DNA from: Hormoscilla sp. GUM202
GTDB taxonomy: Bacteria; Cyanobacteriota; Cyanobacteriia; Cyanobacteriales; Desertifilaceae
NCBI GenBank assembly: GCA_005518205.2
Contig: RFFC02000021.1
Location: 1-64,000, forward strand
DNA: 64,000 nucleotides
Direction: 5' to 3'
Each line of letters begins with the position of its first letter. Within the stretch, counting starts at the first letter, position 1. A model generated the notes under the pieces. It was given only the letters and a program-made list of their open reading frames with translations. It was not told where the DNA came from and ran no database searches. The position numbers and the translations under genes were made by a program. This document shows positions 1 to 8,321 of the stretch, piece by piece.

Positions 1-253
1 GCTTGGTAAAAGAGCTTGCGCGTTAGATAGGGAAAGCCCCCGACTAATCATACTGCCACCGAACGTGACCGCTTGTAGTATTTTTACCGATTGCAAAACT
101 GGGATGCACCCGGTGTTATCGAATCTTTATAGGCTTTTCCTTCCTCCCATATGTTGTAAATGCTTTTACCTTCCTCCCTGAGTTGGGAATAATAGTTGTC
201 TGTGGATAGCAGTAAATTTTGGTTCATTTTCTTTCCCTAATTATCAGGACTTT
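1..253. other. Non-coding left edge
   Basis: I see no convincing gene here. Bases 95-113 resemble the inverted form of a GGGTGCATC..TTTTGC motif that also occurs near 7985, 8240 and 13060, so this may be an old insertion-element end. The stretch lies downstream of pstB and may hold its terminator, but I see no clear hairpin followed by a T-run. Confidence 0.4.
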
Positions 254-1078
254 TTACCCACGCTGACGGTTTATGTATTCTGCTGTAATCGGGTGTTGGG
301 GATTTTGGAAAACTTGCTCGACCGGACCAAATTCAATCAGGCGTCCACAGCCAGACTCCGCCCAGAACAACGCCACATAGTCTGCAATGCGTCGTGCTTG
401 AGACAGGTTATGGGTGACAATCACCACAGTGTATTTCTCCCGCAAACTGACAATCAGGTCTTCCACAACCCCACTAGAAATTGGATCTAGAGCGCTACAA
501 GGCTCGTCCATCAAAATAATTTCTGGATCCAAAGCTAGTGTACGGGCTATGCAAAGGCGTTGTTTTTGACCTCCAGAGAGGCGTAACGCTGAGGTGGTAA
601 GCCTATCCTTGACTTCATCCCAGAGTTTAACATTTTTGAGTACCCTCTCGACAATTTCATCAATTTGCCGACGGTCTTTAATACCGTGCTCCTGCAACGG
701 AAAAGCAATATTTTTCCAGATTGAGAAGGGAAAAGGATTTGGTTTCTGCAAAACCATACCGATCCGACGGCGGAGAGCGACCGTATCAGTTCCAGGGTGA
801 AGAATATTACAATTACCCAACCCAACTTTACCACACACCAGGCAGTTGGGGATTAGATCGGTTAAGCGATTGAGACAATACAAAAAGCTTGTCTTGCCAC
901 AACCAGAGGGACCAATCAAGGCAATGATACAACCCTGTGGAATTGAAAGGGTGATATCCTGTAGCGCGTGTTTCGAGCCATAGTACAAACTTAGCCGTTC
1001 GGTGGATAGGCTAGGAACATCCCAGTTGTTTATAGGAGCAGAGGCTACCTGTTTTACCTGTGATAAAAACTGATCCAT
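254..1078 (-). CDS. pstB: Phosphate ABC transporter ATP-binding protein PstB
   Basis: ATPase subunit of the high-affinity phosphate importer PstSCAB; it hydrolyses ATP on the cytoplasmic face to drive uptake. The 274-residue protein has Walker A GPSGCGKT at residues 56-63, the ABC signature LSGGQKQR at about 167-174, and Walker B with D-loop (IILMDEP..SALD) at about 187-198. The roughly 30-residue N-terminal extension before the ABC core is slightly long but normal in PstB. The gene follows pstA on the same strand, with a 143-bp gap filled by a small repeat element. pstS and pstC lie on the opposite strand beyond a mobile-DNA block, so the usual pstSCAB order is broken. The family assignment is firm. 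Confidence 0.96.
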   Translation of the reverse strand: MDQFLSQVKQVASAPINNWDVPSLSTERLSLYYGSKHALQDITLSIPQGCIIALIGPSGCGKTSFLYCLNRLTDLIPNCLVCGKVGLGNCNILHPGTDTVALRRRIGMVLQKPNPFPFSIWKNIAFPLQEHGIKDRRQIDEIVERVLKNVKLWDEVKDRLTTSALRLSGGQKQRLCIARTLALDPEIILMDEPCSALDPISSGVVEDLIVSLREKYTVVIVTHNLSQARRIADYVALFWAESGCGRLIEFGPVEQVFQNPQHPITAEYINRQRG

Positions 1079-1094
1079 AATTTAGTGGTGATAA

Positions 1095-1213
1095 ACTGTG
1101 ATGCATTTAAATTGCATAGTCCAAAATTTCCGTTCTGGCGATCGACGATCCCCTGCCGTGGGTTGCCTCGATTTTACGGGAGGCCCCAACATGCAGTTTA
1201 GATGCACGACAGC
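1095..1213. repeat. Small inverted-repeat element between pstA and pstB
   Basis: A segment of about 119 bp with imperfect terminal inverted repeats: ACTGTGATGCATTTAAATTG on the left, and on the right a sequence whose reverse complement begins GCTGTCGTGCATCTAAACTG. The same end (GCTGTCGTGCATTTAAA) occurs at 8118 and, slightly altered, at 3212. It has no coding capacity and is probably a non-autonomous derivative of an insertion sequence. Target duplication is not clear. Confidence 0.6.
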
Positions 1214-1221
1214 ATACATTT

Positions 1222-2115
1222 TTACTGCTGAAGACTACGATAATACCATTGTTTACCGAGGTAAATAGCTGTGGTATTGATAAGTAGGATCAGTATAACT
1301 AATATCACAGCCGAGGCATAGGCATTATTATCCCCGCCAGGGACGTTCATAGACAGATCGTAAATATGTAAGGACAACGCCCTTCCAGAATCAAGTAAAG
1401 AGGTAGGACTGCGATCGACATAGCCACTGGTGTAAATCAAGGCCGCTGTTTCAGCAATTACCCTTCCAATTCCCAAAATTAAGCCTGCTACTAAGCTAGG
1501 AACAGCAGCAGGTAACAATAGATGTATAAGGGTGCTAGTGCGTGAAATTCCCAAGGATGCAGCGCCCAAACGGTATTCTTCAGGAACAGCCCTCAATCCT
1601 TCTTCAATGGAACGAATCAAGATGGGCAGCACCATACAGGCTAAGGTCAATCCTCCAGAAAGGATAGAGAAGCCAAGACCTAGAGTGACACAGAAAAAGG
1701 CATTGCCAAACAAACCAAAGACAATAGAAGGAACTCCGGCTAACATATCCAAACTGCGTCGCACCAACTGACTAAATAAATTGTTGGAGGTCGTAAATTC
1801 AGCTAACATGATGGCAGTTCCCAATCCCAGGGGGAGCGATACTCCCAGGCAAATCCCTAAAATAAATCCTGTTGAAACCAATATGGATGCAATACCGCCC
1901 TCTCGACCAGCATTTTGAGGGTTTGTTGTTAGGAAAGCCCAAGAAAGATGCCTAGCCCCATGCCAAAACAGATGCCACATAATTAAGCCAAAAGTAGCTG
2001 TTACTGATAAAGCAACGAGCCTAACAATGATACCTAACAGTTGGTCTCGATAGTTTTTTCGCCCTTTACTCATAGGTCTTTGACTCAGAGAAGCAATTGA
2101 TGGTACTGATGGCAA
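1222..2115 (-). CDS. pstA: Phosphate ABC transporter permease PstA
   Basis: Inner-membrane permease subunit of the phosphate importer, pairing with PstC. The 297-residue protein has about six hydrophobic segments and the binding-protein-dependent permease EAA-type loop (EYRLGAASLGISRTSTL, then LLPAAVPSLVAGLILGIGR) that contacts PstB. An alternative start is the methionine at residue 15 (MSKGRKNY), which would remove a polar leader. It is transcribed with pstB, away from pstS-pstC. The region upstream of the start (2116-3165) is full of decayed repeats, so the native promoter cannot be recognised with confidence. Confidence 0.94.
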   Translation of the reverse strand: MPSVPSIASLSQRPMSKGRKNYRDQLLGIIVRLVALSVTATFGLIMWHLFWHGARHLSWAFLTTNPQNAGREGGIASILVSTGFILGICLGVSLPLGLGTAIMLAEFTTSNNLFSQLVRRSLDMLAGVPSIVFGLFGNAFFCVTLGLGFSILSGGLTLACMVLPILIRSIEEGLRAVPEEYRLGAASLGISRTSTLIHLLLPAAVPSLVAGLILGIGRVIAETAALIYTSGYVDRSPTSLLDSGRALSLHIYDLSMNVPGGDNNAYASAVILVILILLINTTAIYLGKQWYYRSLQQ

Positions 2116-3165
2116 CTATCTGTAGGCGTTCGCGCCGCGATGCTATAGCGGTTTTCACAAGGCGTGAGGTACATCCGGTTTCGAGGTTTGACGACAGCTG
2201 AGGGGTTGACTTTTCCCGCCATCTATGCTGTCTACTCGGGTAGTCCCTGCTCGGGTGGGCTAACGTATTATCACTAACTTTACCATATCATATGATTAAT
2301 AACAAGTTAAAGTTCTGTACTATTTGTTAACTCATATGTTTGCAATTTGTAATAAATACTCCCAAATCACATTCTTGTGTTTTTGTCAACCCCTTCTACT
2401 GGACTGACGCTCTAGTGTCAACTCCTTTCATTCCACCAGAACAGGAAGTAACCGGTGACCAGCCCCAACGGCGATCGCCCCCAATTTTTGTTCGGTGTGA
2501 AATCGCCGGCACTGGAGAGCGTCTAGTTAAATGAAAGCTCGAATGCCCTACACCATCATGGTTTGAGCCTTAAGGTTAAAAAATCGCTCAAACCTTTGAC
2601 TAGCAAGGGATTGATCGGATTTTTTTAATCAGGCGCTCACCAGTGCCGAATCGCCGCCAGGATGTCACCTGTTTTCATTCCACCAGAACTTCACGGTGCC
2701 AGTGCCCGACTGATGGCGATCGCCCCTTAAGGAAGTCTAAGTAAATAAATAATCATCCAAAATTATCCAGTGGTCTAGATACACCGGTTGCCACAGCGAT
2801 ATAAATTGGGTAATTTATTTTTTGGAACTCCCTTAGCCGATACAGAGGCTTGAGTATAGACTGCCGGTACAACGAGACGCAAGCACTCTGAAATCACCGG
2901 CACCTACTCGCAGTTTGGTAACTTTTTAGGTGTTCTGATACCTACAAAATTTGGGAACTGTCGCCTATAAACCGGTGCTCAAAGTGGCCATAATACTTGT
3001 TTTACCGGTTCACCAAGCTTGGCTCACGCCCCTTGACAGCTGGGGCCACGATGCCCGATCGCCTGACGCTCGTCAGCACCTACTCGCATTTTGGTAAATA
3101 TTTAGGTAGTTGAATACCTGCAAGCTTGCTAGCATTTGCCTATGTACCAGCGATCTGAGCAGCGT
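2116..3165. other. Gene-free region with decayed repeats upstream of pstA
   Basis: About 1 kb without a believable gene. It contains a right-hand end TGGACTGACGCTC at 2400-2412, matching the TA-flanked MITE described at 11641 and 52357. It also has a 109-bp repeat at 2727-2835 and two diverged copies of a roughly 75-bp unit near 2901-2985 and 3077-3160 (both with CACCTACTCGCA and a TTTAGGT core). A short inverted repeat GTTTGAGC/GCTCAAAC lies near 2565-2600. It looks like a mobile-element graveyard. Confidence 0.6.
2727..2835. repeat. 109-bp dispersed repeat, copy 1
   Basis: It starts TTAAGGAAGT and ends GGAACTCCCTTA, with shared internal blocks (AAAATTATCCAGT, ACCGGTTG, AAATTGGG). A second copy is at 13325-13432. 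The ends are partly inverted, which suggests a MITE, but the family is not identified. Confidence 0.6.
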
Positions 3166-3210
3166 GGTAGTGATAAACATGTAGTGATGTGATGGCTAGT
3201 CTCTCCCAAT

Positions 3211-3311
3211 CAGCTGTCGCGCATTTAAATTGCTAGGATCCAAATGCTGAAAACCTTGCTATCAAAGACTTTCCCCATTTTGAATTCTGAAGAAAGAATT
3301 TTGAATTGCTT
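3211..3311. repeat. 101-bp insertion inside the 188-bp MITE
   Basis: This segment is absent from the other two copies of the surrounding element. It starts CAGCTGTCGCGCATTTAAAT and ends TTTGAATTGCTT. A related copy is at 8118-8212. It shares one end with the element between pstA and pstB. Confidence 0.65.
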
Positions 3312-3428
3312 AGGTGTGGGGATGTGGCATTTTCTATTTGATGGCTGGGAGCTAAAATGCCTGAAATATTGTTATTTTACTTGCCGTTGCATGCCACTAT
3401 TGCGATCGCCGTCTGAGCTATGAAGTGC

Positions 3429-4842
3429 GGCTCTTCGGTACTTGGGTTGCTAAACTATTGCTAATTTTGAAAAGCTAATAAACATCTTAGCTCAAAATTT
3501 TCTATGTTACGAAAACAAAATCCGCACCGTTTAACTAACTTAATTTTTTGGTTAATACCTTCAACAATGCCATTAGTTGTTTTTTGCTCAAAATCTGCTG
3601 TTATCTCCACTAACCAGCGACGGATTGTTCCTTGACTTTTGGGAAATAATTCTGCTGATTGTTTCAACCATTCTGCTAAATTCAATAAGCCATCAAACCA
3701 ATTTATGCTCTCTTCAAATACTTTCCTAAAATTTTCTTTTAATTCATGCATCTTTTGCAGCTTCGGGAATTCTTTATTGACTTCTTCTAATTGGCTTTTT
3801 TGAGCTTCATTTAAATCATCGGAATTAGCAAGAAGGACATATTTACTGTGATGAAGCACCTTGAGTTTTGCAGTTTTTTTCTTCTTATCATCCATGTTAT
3901 TAACTTCTTTTTTTGTTTGCTTACGACCATTGTCTAATTCTTCTTGAACCTGGTTCATTACATGAAATCTATCAGCTACTACCTCGGCGTGAGGCATTAA
4001 TTTTTCTACCAAAGTTTTATAGGGACGCCATAAATCAATGCTAACCTCTTCTATGCCTGATAACACGTCTATTCCCCAAGATAGCAACACTTTTTCAATG
4101 GCTTCTTGGGTTCGATCGGGGACTAAAGCTAGAAGTTGACTATTGTCCAAATCTACTAATACCGCACAATAATTACCTTGTCCTTTTATCAGGCTAATTT
4201 CATCAATCCCCAATCGTTTTAAGTCTTGAGGTTTTTGACCTACCAAACTTTTTTTTAAATCTTTTAACATAGTTTCAATTTCTGACTCACTTACCCCGGT
4301 TCTTTCGGCAACACTTTTAATATTACTATGTTTTACCTGATTCAATATATCGTCGGCAAGTCTTTTAGTATAGTTGCGTTTTGGTTCACAAAAATCCAAA
4401 GGCTCACTAAAAATTTTTAAACAATTTTCACATTTCATTTTTCGTTTATTTACCTGTAAATAAACATTTTGACCATTCATAGGCAAGTCTTTAATTAGAT
4501 GTGAATAATAGGAGTGAATTTTCTGACTCATTTGACCGCAATGAGGGCAGGCTACTTCTGAAGTTAAACTCGCTACGGAGAGGATTTTTCCTAGAGATGT
4601 ATCTTGTACGAAATGAGTAACTTTAACATCTGGGATGTTCAGAAAATCTGTTAGTAGTTTGAGTTGTCCTTTTGAAGCCATGATAATTTTACCTCAGTTT
4701 TCACTTTGTCCTCAATTTCAGTAAAGCATTAAAAATGCCAGAAGTCAAGTACAGCAATATGTTTACTCTTCAAGTATAACAATTTTAGTTTAATTTGACG
4801 AGTATTTATTTGATAGTTTAGCAACTCAGGTACCGAAGAGCC
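3429..4842 (-). mobile_element. Complete ISL3-family insertion sequence
   Basis: A 1414-bp element with near-perfect terminal inverted repeats starting GGCTCTTCGGTAC and continuing TTGCTAAACTAT, with two mismatches in about 29. It is flanked by the 8-bp target duplication TGAAGTGC (3421-3428 and 4843-4850), the duplication length typical of the ISL3 family. It carries one intact transposase gene on the minus strand. The right end lies about 100 bp upstream of pstS. A non-autonomous relative with the same ends is at 12090-12277. Confidence 0.95.
3461..4681 (-). CDS. ISL3-family transposase
   Basis: Transposase of the surrounding insertion sequence, catalysing its excision and insertion. The 406-residue protein has an N-terminal zinc-binding region with CPHCGQ near residues 45-50 and CENCLKIF near 84-91, a helix-turn-helix-like segment near 115-135, and the ISL3 DDE domain starting LGIDEISLIKGQ near residue 157. 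Length and layout match intact family members, and no frameshift is seen. With intact ends and target duplications the element could still be active. It could also supply proteins acting on the 188-bp ISL3-like MITE at 12090. Confidence 0.95.
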   Translation of the reverse strand: MASKGQLKLLTDFLNIPDVKVTHFVQDTSLGKILSVASLTSEVACPHCGQMSQKIHSYYSHLIKDLPMNGQNVYLQVNKRKMKCENCLKIFSEPLDFCEPKRNYTKRLADDILNQVKHSNIKSVAERTGVSESEIETMLKDLKKSLVGQKPQDLKRLGIDEISLIKGQGNYCAVLVDLDNSQLLALVPDRTQEAIEKVLLSWGIDVLSGIEEVSIDLWRPYKTLVEKLMPHAEVVADRFHVMNQVQEELDNGRKQTKKEVNNMDDKKKKTAKLKVLHHSKYVLLANSDDLNEAQKSQLEEVNKEFPKLQKMHELKENFRKVFEESINWFDGLLNLAEWLKQSAELFPKSQGTIRRWLVEITADFEQKTTNGIVEGINQKIKLVKRCGFCFRNIENFELRCLLAFQN

Positions 4843-4945
4843 TGAAGTGCTAACATCACTACTTGTGACCCACTACCGTTGTTTCCAGTCTTGGCTGAGT
4901 TCCCTTCCAATGGAACAGCCCTGGCTATATATTGAGGATAAACAG

Positions 4946-5776
4946 ATGAAATTGAGACTAGGTTCGTTCATCTTGCTTCTGTGCCTATATTTGCAGAGTT
5001 GTACTCAATCTTCTGAGGTCGGGTCTGGGCAACAAAAGCTAACTTTAACAGGAGCAAGCACTGTTGCTCCTCTAGTTTCAGCTCTAGGTAAAAGATTTGA
5101 ACAGCAAAATCCGGGTACTCGTATTGATGTACAAACCGGTGGTTCGTCTCGCGGACTAGCAGATGTGCTACAAGGACTCTCTGATATTGGTATGGTTTCT
5201 CGTACTCTCACAGCAGAAGAAGCAGTTGGAATGGAAATCTTTCTCCTTGGACGTGATGGAATTAGCATGATTGTTCATGCTGATAACCCGTTGACAGAAA
5301 TCACTAGCAAACAGGTCAAGGCCATAAGTATTGGTCAAATAAAAAATTGGCAAACTTTAAATGGAATTGATGCCCCCATCACCTTTGTCCATAGAGCAGA
5401 AGGACACTCAACACTAAAGAAATTTCTCGAACACTTTGGATTGAAAAACTCAGAGGTGAAGGCGGATGTAGTGATTGGAGATAATCAACAAGGTCTAAAA
5501 ACTATTGCTGGTAATCCCAATGCTATTGGTTACGTCTCAATTGGTGCTGCTGAATATAGTATCCAGGAGGGTGTATCCATCAATCTGCTAGCACTGGATG
5601 GCGTTGAAGCAACCAGCGAAGCAGTAGCTAATGGCAGTTTTCCCTTGCTGCGACAATTGATTCTGGTGACAAGAGGAAAACCTTCTGGATTAGCAAAAAA
5701 GTTCATAATTTTTGCTCAAGCTGAAGAAAATAATGATATTGTTCTCCAACAAAAATTCGTTCCCGCAAAAAATTGA
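4946..5776 (+). CDS. pstS: Phosphate ABC transporter substrate-binding lipoprotein PstS
   Basis: Periplasmic or lipid-anchored phosphate-binding protein that delivers phosphate to PstCA. I chose the ATG at 4946 because it starts a lipoprotein signal peptide (MKLRLGSF, hydrophobic LLLCLYL, lipobox LQSC) and leaves 276 residues. An upstream in-frame start exists, but it would begin inside the neighbouring mobile element. Family features include LTGASTVAPL near the mature N-terminus, a phosphate-loop region GGSSRGLADV, and GYVSIGAA. The MITE boundary lies only 68 bp before the start, so the native upstream region has been replaced or displaced. It overlaps pstC by 44 bp. Confidence 0.93.
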   Translation: MKLRLGSFILLLCLYLQSCTQSSEVGSGQQKLTLTGASTVAPLVSALGKRFEQQNPGTRIDVQTGGSSRGLADVLQGLSDIGMVSRTLTAEEAVGMEIFLLGRDGISMIVHADNPLTEITSKQVKAISIGQIKNWQTLNGIDAPITFVHRAEGHSTLKKFLEHFGLKNSEVKADVVIGDNQQGLKTIAGNPNAIGYVSIGAAEYSIQEGVSINLLALDGVEATSEAVANGSFPLLRQLILVTRGKPSGLAKKFIIFAQAEENNDIVLQQKFVPAKN

Positions 5777-6611
5777 TTTGGTTCTAGCTTGGAGTTTGCG
5801 GGCTATTGCCTCTGTGGTGATGGTGATTGTTCTGTCGATCGCAGCATTCTTGATATTTGAGTCCCTGCCCATCTTTCGGAAGGTAGGAATAACAGCCTTT
5901 TTCACTCATTCAAGTTGGATACCAGCCCAAGGACTTTATAGTCTCATCCCCATGTTAGTAGGTACCCTATTGGTGGTAACAGGAGCAGTTGTGCTAGCAA
6001 CTCCTATTGGTATATTATCTGCTTTGTTCTGCCACTATTACGCGCCTCCTTTCCTGGCCAATTTCTACCGTTGCTTACTGGAGTTAATGGCAGGGTTTCC
6101 CGGAGTAATTTACGGACTCTGGGGACTTGTCGTGTTAGTGCCACTAATCAATCGCCTGCACCCCCCAGGAACCAGTTTACTTGCTGGAATATTGATGCTA
6201 GCTCTACTTATTATCCCCACAATTGCCCTCACGGTGGACGCAAGTTTAGCAGAAATAAACCAAGTCTATTGGCAGGGAGCCGCTTCTCTAGGGTTGTCCC
6301 GTTGGGGAACAATTTGGGGAATCATGCTGCCTGCTGCACGACTGGGAGTATTTACTGGTATTATTTTAGGAGTTGGACGAGCTTTGGGGGAAACTATGCT
6401 AGTGTTAATGGTCTGTGGTAATGTACCTCAGATTCCGGACACGCTGTTCGATCCGATTCGGACGTTGCCAGCCAACATTGCTTTGGAAATGGCTTTTGCC
6501 TTGGGAAATCATCGTTCATCCCTGTTTGTGAGTGGATTGTTGTTGCTGGGAGTAAGTCTTTTTCTGGCCTTCTTAGCAGAGGCGATTGCTGAAGAAAAAC
6601 ACATCTACTAG
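5733..6611 (+). CDS. pstC: Phosphate ABC transporter permease PstC
   Basis: Second membrane permease of the phosphate importer. The ATG at 5733 (MILFSNKNSF) is preceded by GAAG at short distance, so I prefer it to a TTG at 5712; it gives 292 residues. The protein has several hydrophobic segments and the EAA-type loop VYWQGAASLGLSRWGTIWGI followed by LPAARLGVFTGIILGVGRALGET, characteristic of PstC. The start lies within the 3' end of pstS, which suggests translational coupling. pstA and pstB do not follow; they lie divergently on the other side of the mobile DNA block. Confidence 0.94.
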   Translation: MILFSNKNSFPQKIDLVLAWSLRAIASVVMVIVLSIAAFLIFESLPIFRKVGITAFFTHSSWIPAQGLYSLIPMLVGTLLVVTGAVVLATPIGILSALFCHYYAPPFLANFYRCLLELMAGFPGVIYGLWGLVVLVPLINRLHPPGTSLLAGILMLALLIIPTIALTVDASLAEINQVYWQGAASLGLSRWGTIWGIMLPAARLGVFTGIILGVGRALGETMLVLMVCGNVPQIPDTLFDPIRTLPANIALEMAFALGNHRSSLFVSGLLLLGVSLFLAFLAEAIAEEKHIY

Positions 6612-6730
6612 CTAGTCGGTGTTTTTACGCATTTCGCGCTCGCTAAACCCTCGAAGACAGCAAGGTTTCGCGAAGCACAGCGCAGCCCGATCGCCCTTAT
6701 CCAAAACTAAAGTTGCTAAATAAATAAACT

Positions 6731-7957
6731 ATGCCAACTCATCAAATCTGCGATCGACAAACCATCCTCGATCGTTTAAGCCTGCTAGCCCAGGAACAGT
6801 TTGCCCCTCGGGCGGCTCAATACGACGAAACAGCTAGCTTCCCCGCAGAAAACTTTGAGGATTTATTTCATGCAGGTCTTCAGGCTCCAGCCGTACCAAT
6901 TAAGTATGGTGGTTTAGGCTTAGGCCACAGCAGCGATCTCCTCACCCTCTGGATGATGACACGGGAATTAGCAAAGGTAGATTTAGCCTTCACCCGTTGC
7001 TGGGAAGGACATACTAATATACAAGTATTACTCACTGCCAATGCTAATGAAGCCCAAAAGCAACGGTGGTTTGAAGGAATCGTGAAACGAGGAGAAAAAT
7101 GGGCGGGTTGGAGTGGCGAACCTCTCTCCAAAGTCCCTGGGCAAACTACTGGTATTGGCACAACGGTTAAAGTTGTAGAGGGGGGTTATATTGTTGATGG
7201 TTCCAAGGTCTTTGCCACAGGAGCGGATGGGCTACAATGGGCAATCTTGTTTGTGAATACAGCAGGAACAGGAGCTGTTCGTCATCACAATGGAGCAGCG
7301 AATTCGGTGTTGATGTTAGCCTGCGATCTATCAGATCCAAGTATCAGCTTTGATTCAACTTGGTGGAAACCGATTGGGATGCGGGGAAGTGTAAGTTATC
7401 GCGTACAATTCGATCGGACATTTATTCCTGAAGAAAATCTGATTGGCTATCCAGGACAATACCTGCTTGAGGAGTGGCAAACTCGTTTTACTCCTCAGTA
7501 TGGAGCTGCATTTTTAGGAGCAGCAGAAGGGGCTTATGATTATGCCCTGGCTCATATCAAAAAGCAAGGGAGAGAACAGGATGCTTACGCACAGCATCGG
7601 ATTGCAAAATCAAGCATGAACATTGAAACGATGGACTTGTGGCTGCGAAAAGTTGCCCAGTTTTGGGAAACGGGCCAACAGCAGCAGGCTCAACAAGCTG
7701 GCAACTGCTTTCGTTATTTGTCGGAAAATTTGGCAATGGAGACCTTGGAACACTGTACTCGGATGTGTGGTGCTCGTGCTCTGATTCAACCGAGTCCTTT
7801 GGAACGTATTTATCGAGATTTATCTTTCTATACATTGCATGATAACTGCGATCGCGTTTTAGCCTCTATTGGTCAGGAAATTCTGGGACAAGAAAGCGAT
7901 CGGGCGTTTTTTTCTTGTTCTGCGAACAAGAAAGACGGCCAGAATACTCACAATTAG
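6731..7957 (+). CDS. Acyl-CoA dehydrogenase family protein
   Basis: A 408-residue flavoprotein of the acyl-CoA dehydrogenase superfamily. Visible features are the N-terminal helical domain (AAQYDETASFPAENFEDL..AGLQAPAVP), the middle beta domain with KWAGWSGEP and GSKVFATGADG, a strand region GMRGSVSYRVQFD, and a C-terminal helical domain with ERIYRDLSFYTLHDNCDRVL. Most cyanobacteria lack classical beta-oxidation, so the substrate is uncertain. Relatives include enzymes acting on non-fatty-acyl substrates and flavin-dependent monooxygenases of the DszC type. It stands alone between pstC and an ABC exporter. The fold assignment is good; the reaction is not known. Confidence 0.85.
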   Translation: MPTHQICDRQTILDRLSLLAQEQFAPRAAQYDETASFPAENFEDLFHAGLQAPAVPIKYGGLGLGHSSDLLTLWMMTRELAKVDLAFTRCWEGHTNIQVLLTANANEAQKQRWFEGIVKRGEKWAGWSGEPLSKVPGQTTGIGTTVKVVEGGYIVDGSKVFATGADGLQWAILFVNTAGTGAVRHHNGAANSVLMLACDLSDPSISFDSTWWKPIGMRGSVSYRVQFDRTFIPEENLIGYPGQYLLEEWQTRFTPQYGAAFLGAAEGAYDYALAHIKKQGREQDAYAQHRIAKSSMNIETMDLWLRKVAQFWETGQQQQAQQAGNCFRYLSENLAMETLEHCTRMCGARALIQPSPLERIYRDLSFYTLHDNCDRVLASIGQEILGQESDRAFFSCSANKKDGQNTHN

Positions 7958-7983
7958 GCTAATAAGTTCGGTTTTCACGGATC

Positions 7984-8253
7984 CATCTCACTTTTGCCTC
8001 TGTACATATCATCGACTATACTCGATGATATGTATTATTTATTATTATGATTAAATTCTCGATTTTTGGGATCGGGATACTTAATCTGTGATATATTGAA
8101 ATAGAAGTGAAAGATAAGCTGTCGTGCATTTAAAGTGCATAGGCAGAGCCGCCGAAAGCATTGTTATCAGGGACTTTCCCAATAGAGAATTGCGCTCATT
8201 TTGAATTGCTTAATGGGGCCCTTTCTACATGATGTTTTTGCAAAAGTGAGATG
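7984..8253. repeat. Inverted-end repeat with a nested element
   Basis: CATCTCACTTTTGC at 7984-7997 is repeated inverted (GCAAAAGTGAGATG) at 8240-8253, bounding 270 bp. The same end occurs near 13063. Inside, at 8118-8212, is a second copy of the 101-bp repeat seen at 3211. This could be one MITE with a nested insertion or two independent solo ends. No gene is present between 7958 and 8321. Confidence 0.5.
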
Positions 8254-8321
8254 CACCCAACTGGTTTGGTAGACTGACTGGTATGGTACAGTGAATAGTT
8301 GAATAAGTTTAGTTGACAGTA

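Larger units (their letters stand above)
3166..4877. repeat. 188-bp MITE, copy 1, split by two later insertions
   Basis: Reverse-complement copy of the element found whole at 17245-17432 and 62824-63011. The segments 3166-3210, 3312-3428 and 4851-4877 align in order with that element. It is interrupted by a 101-bp insert and by a complete ISL3-family element. The outer ends GGTAGTGATAAAC and GACCCACTACC are intact. The bases outside them (AGCAGCGT left, GTTGTTTC right) do not match, unlike the 8-bp duplications at the other two copies. This suggests rearrangement after insertion. Confidence 0.85.

Noticed and set aside
2340..2534. Small plus-strand frame upstream of pstA
   Set aside because: It contains a MITE end and dispersed-repeat sequence, has no coding character and overlaps a repeat graveyard.
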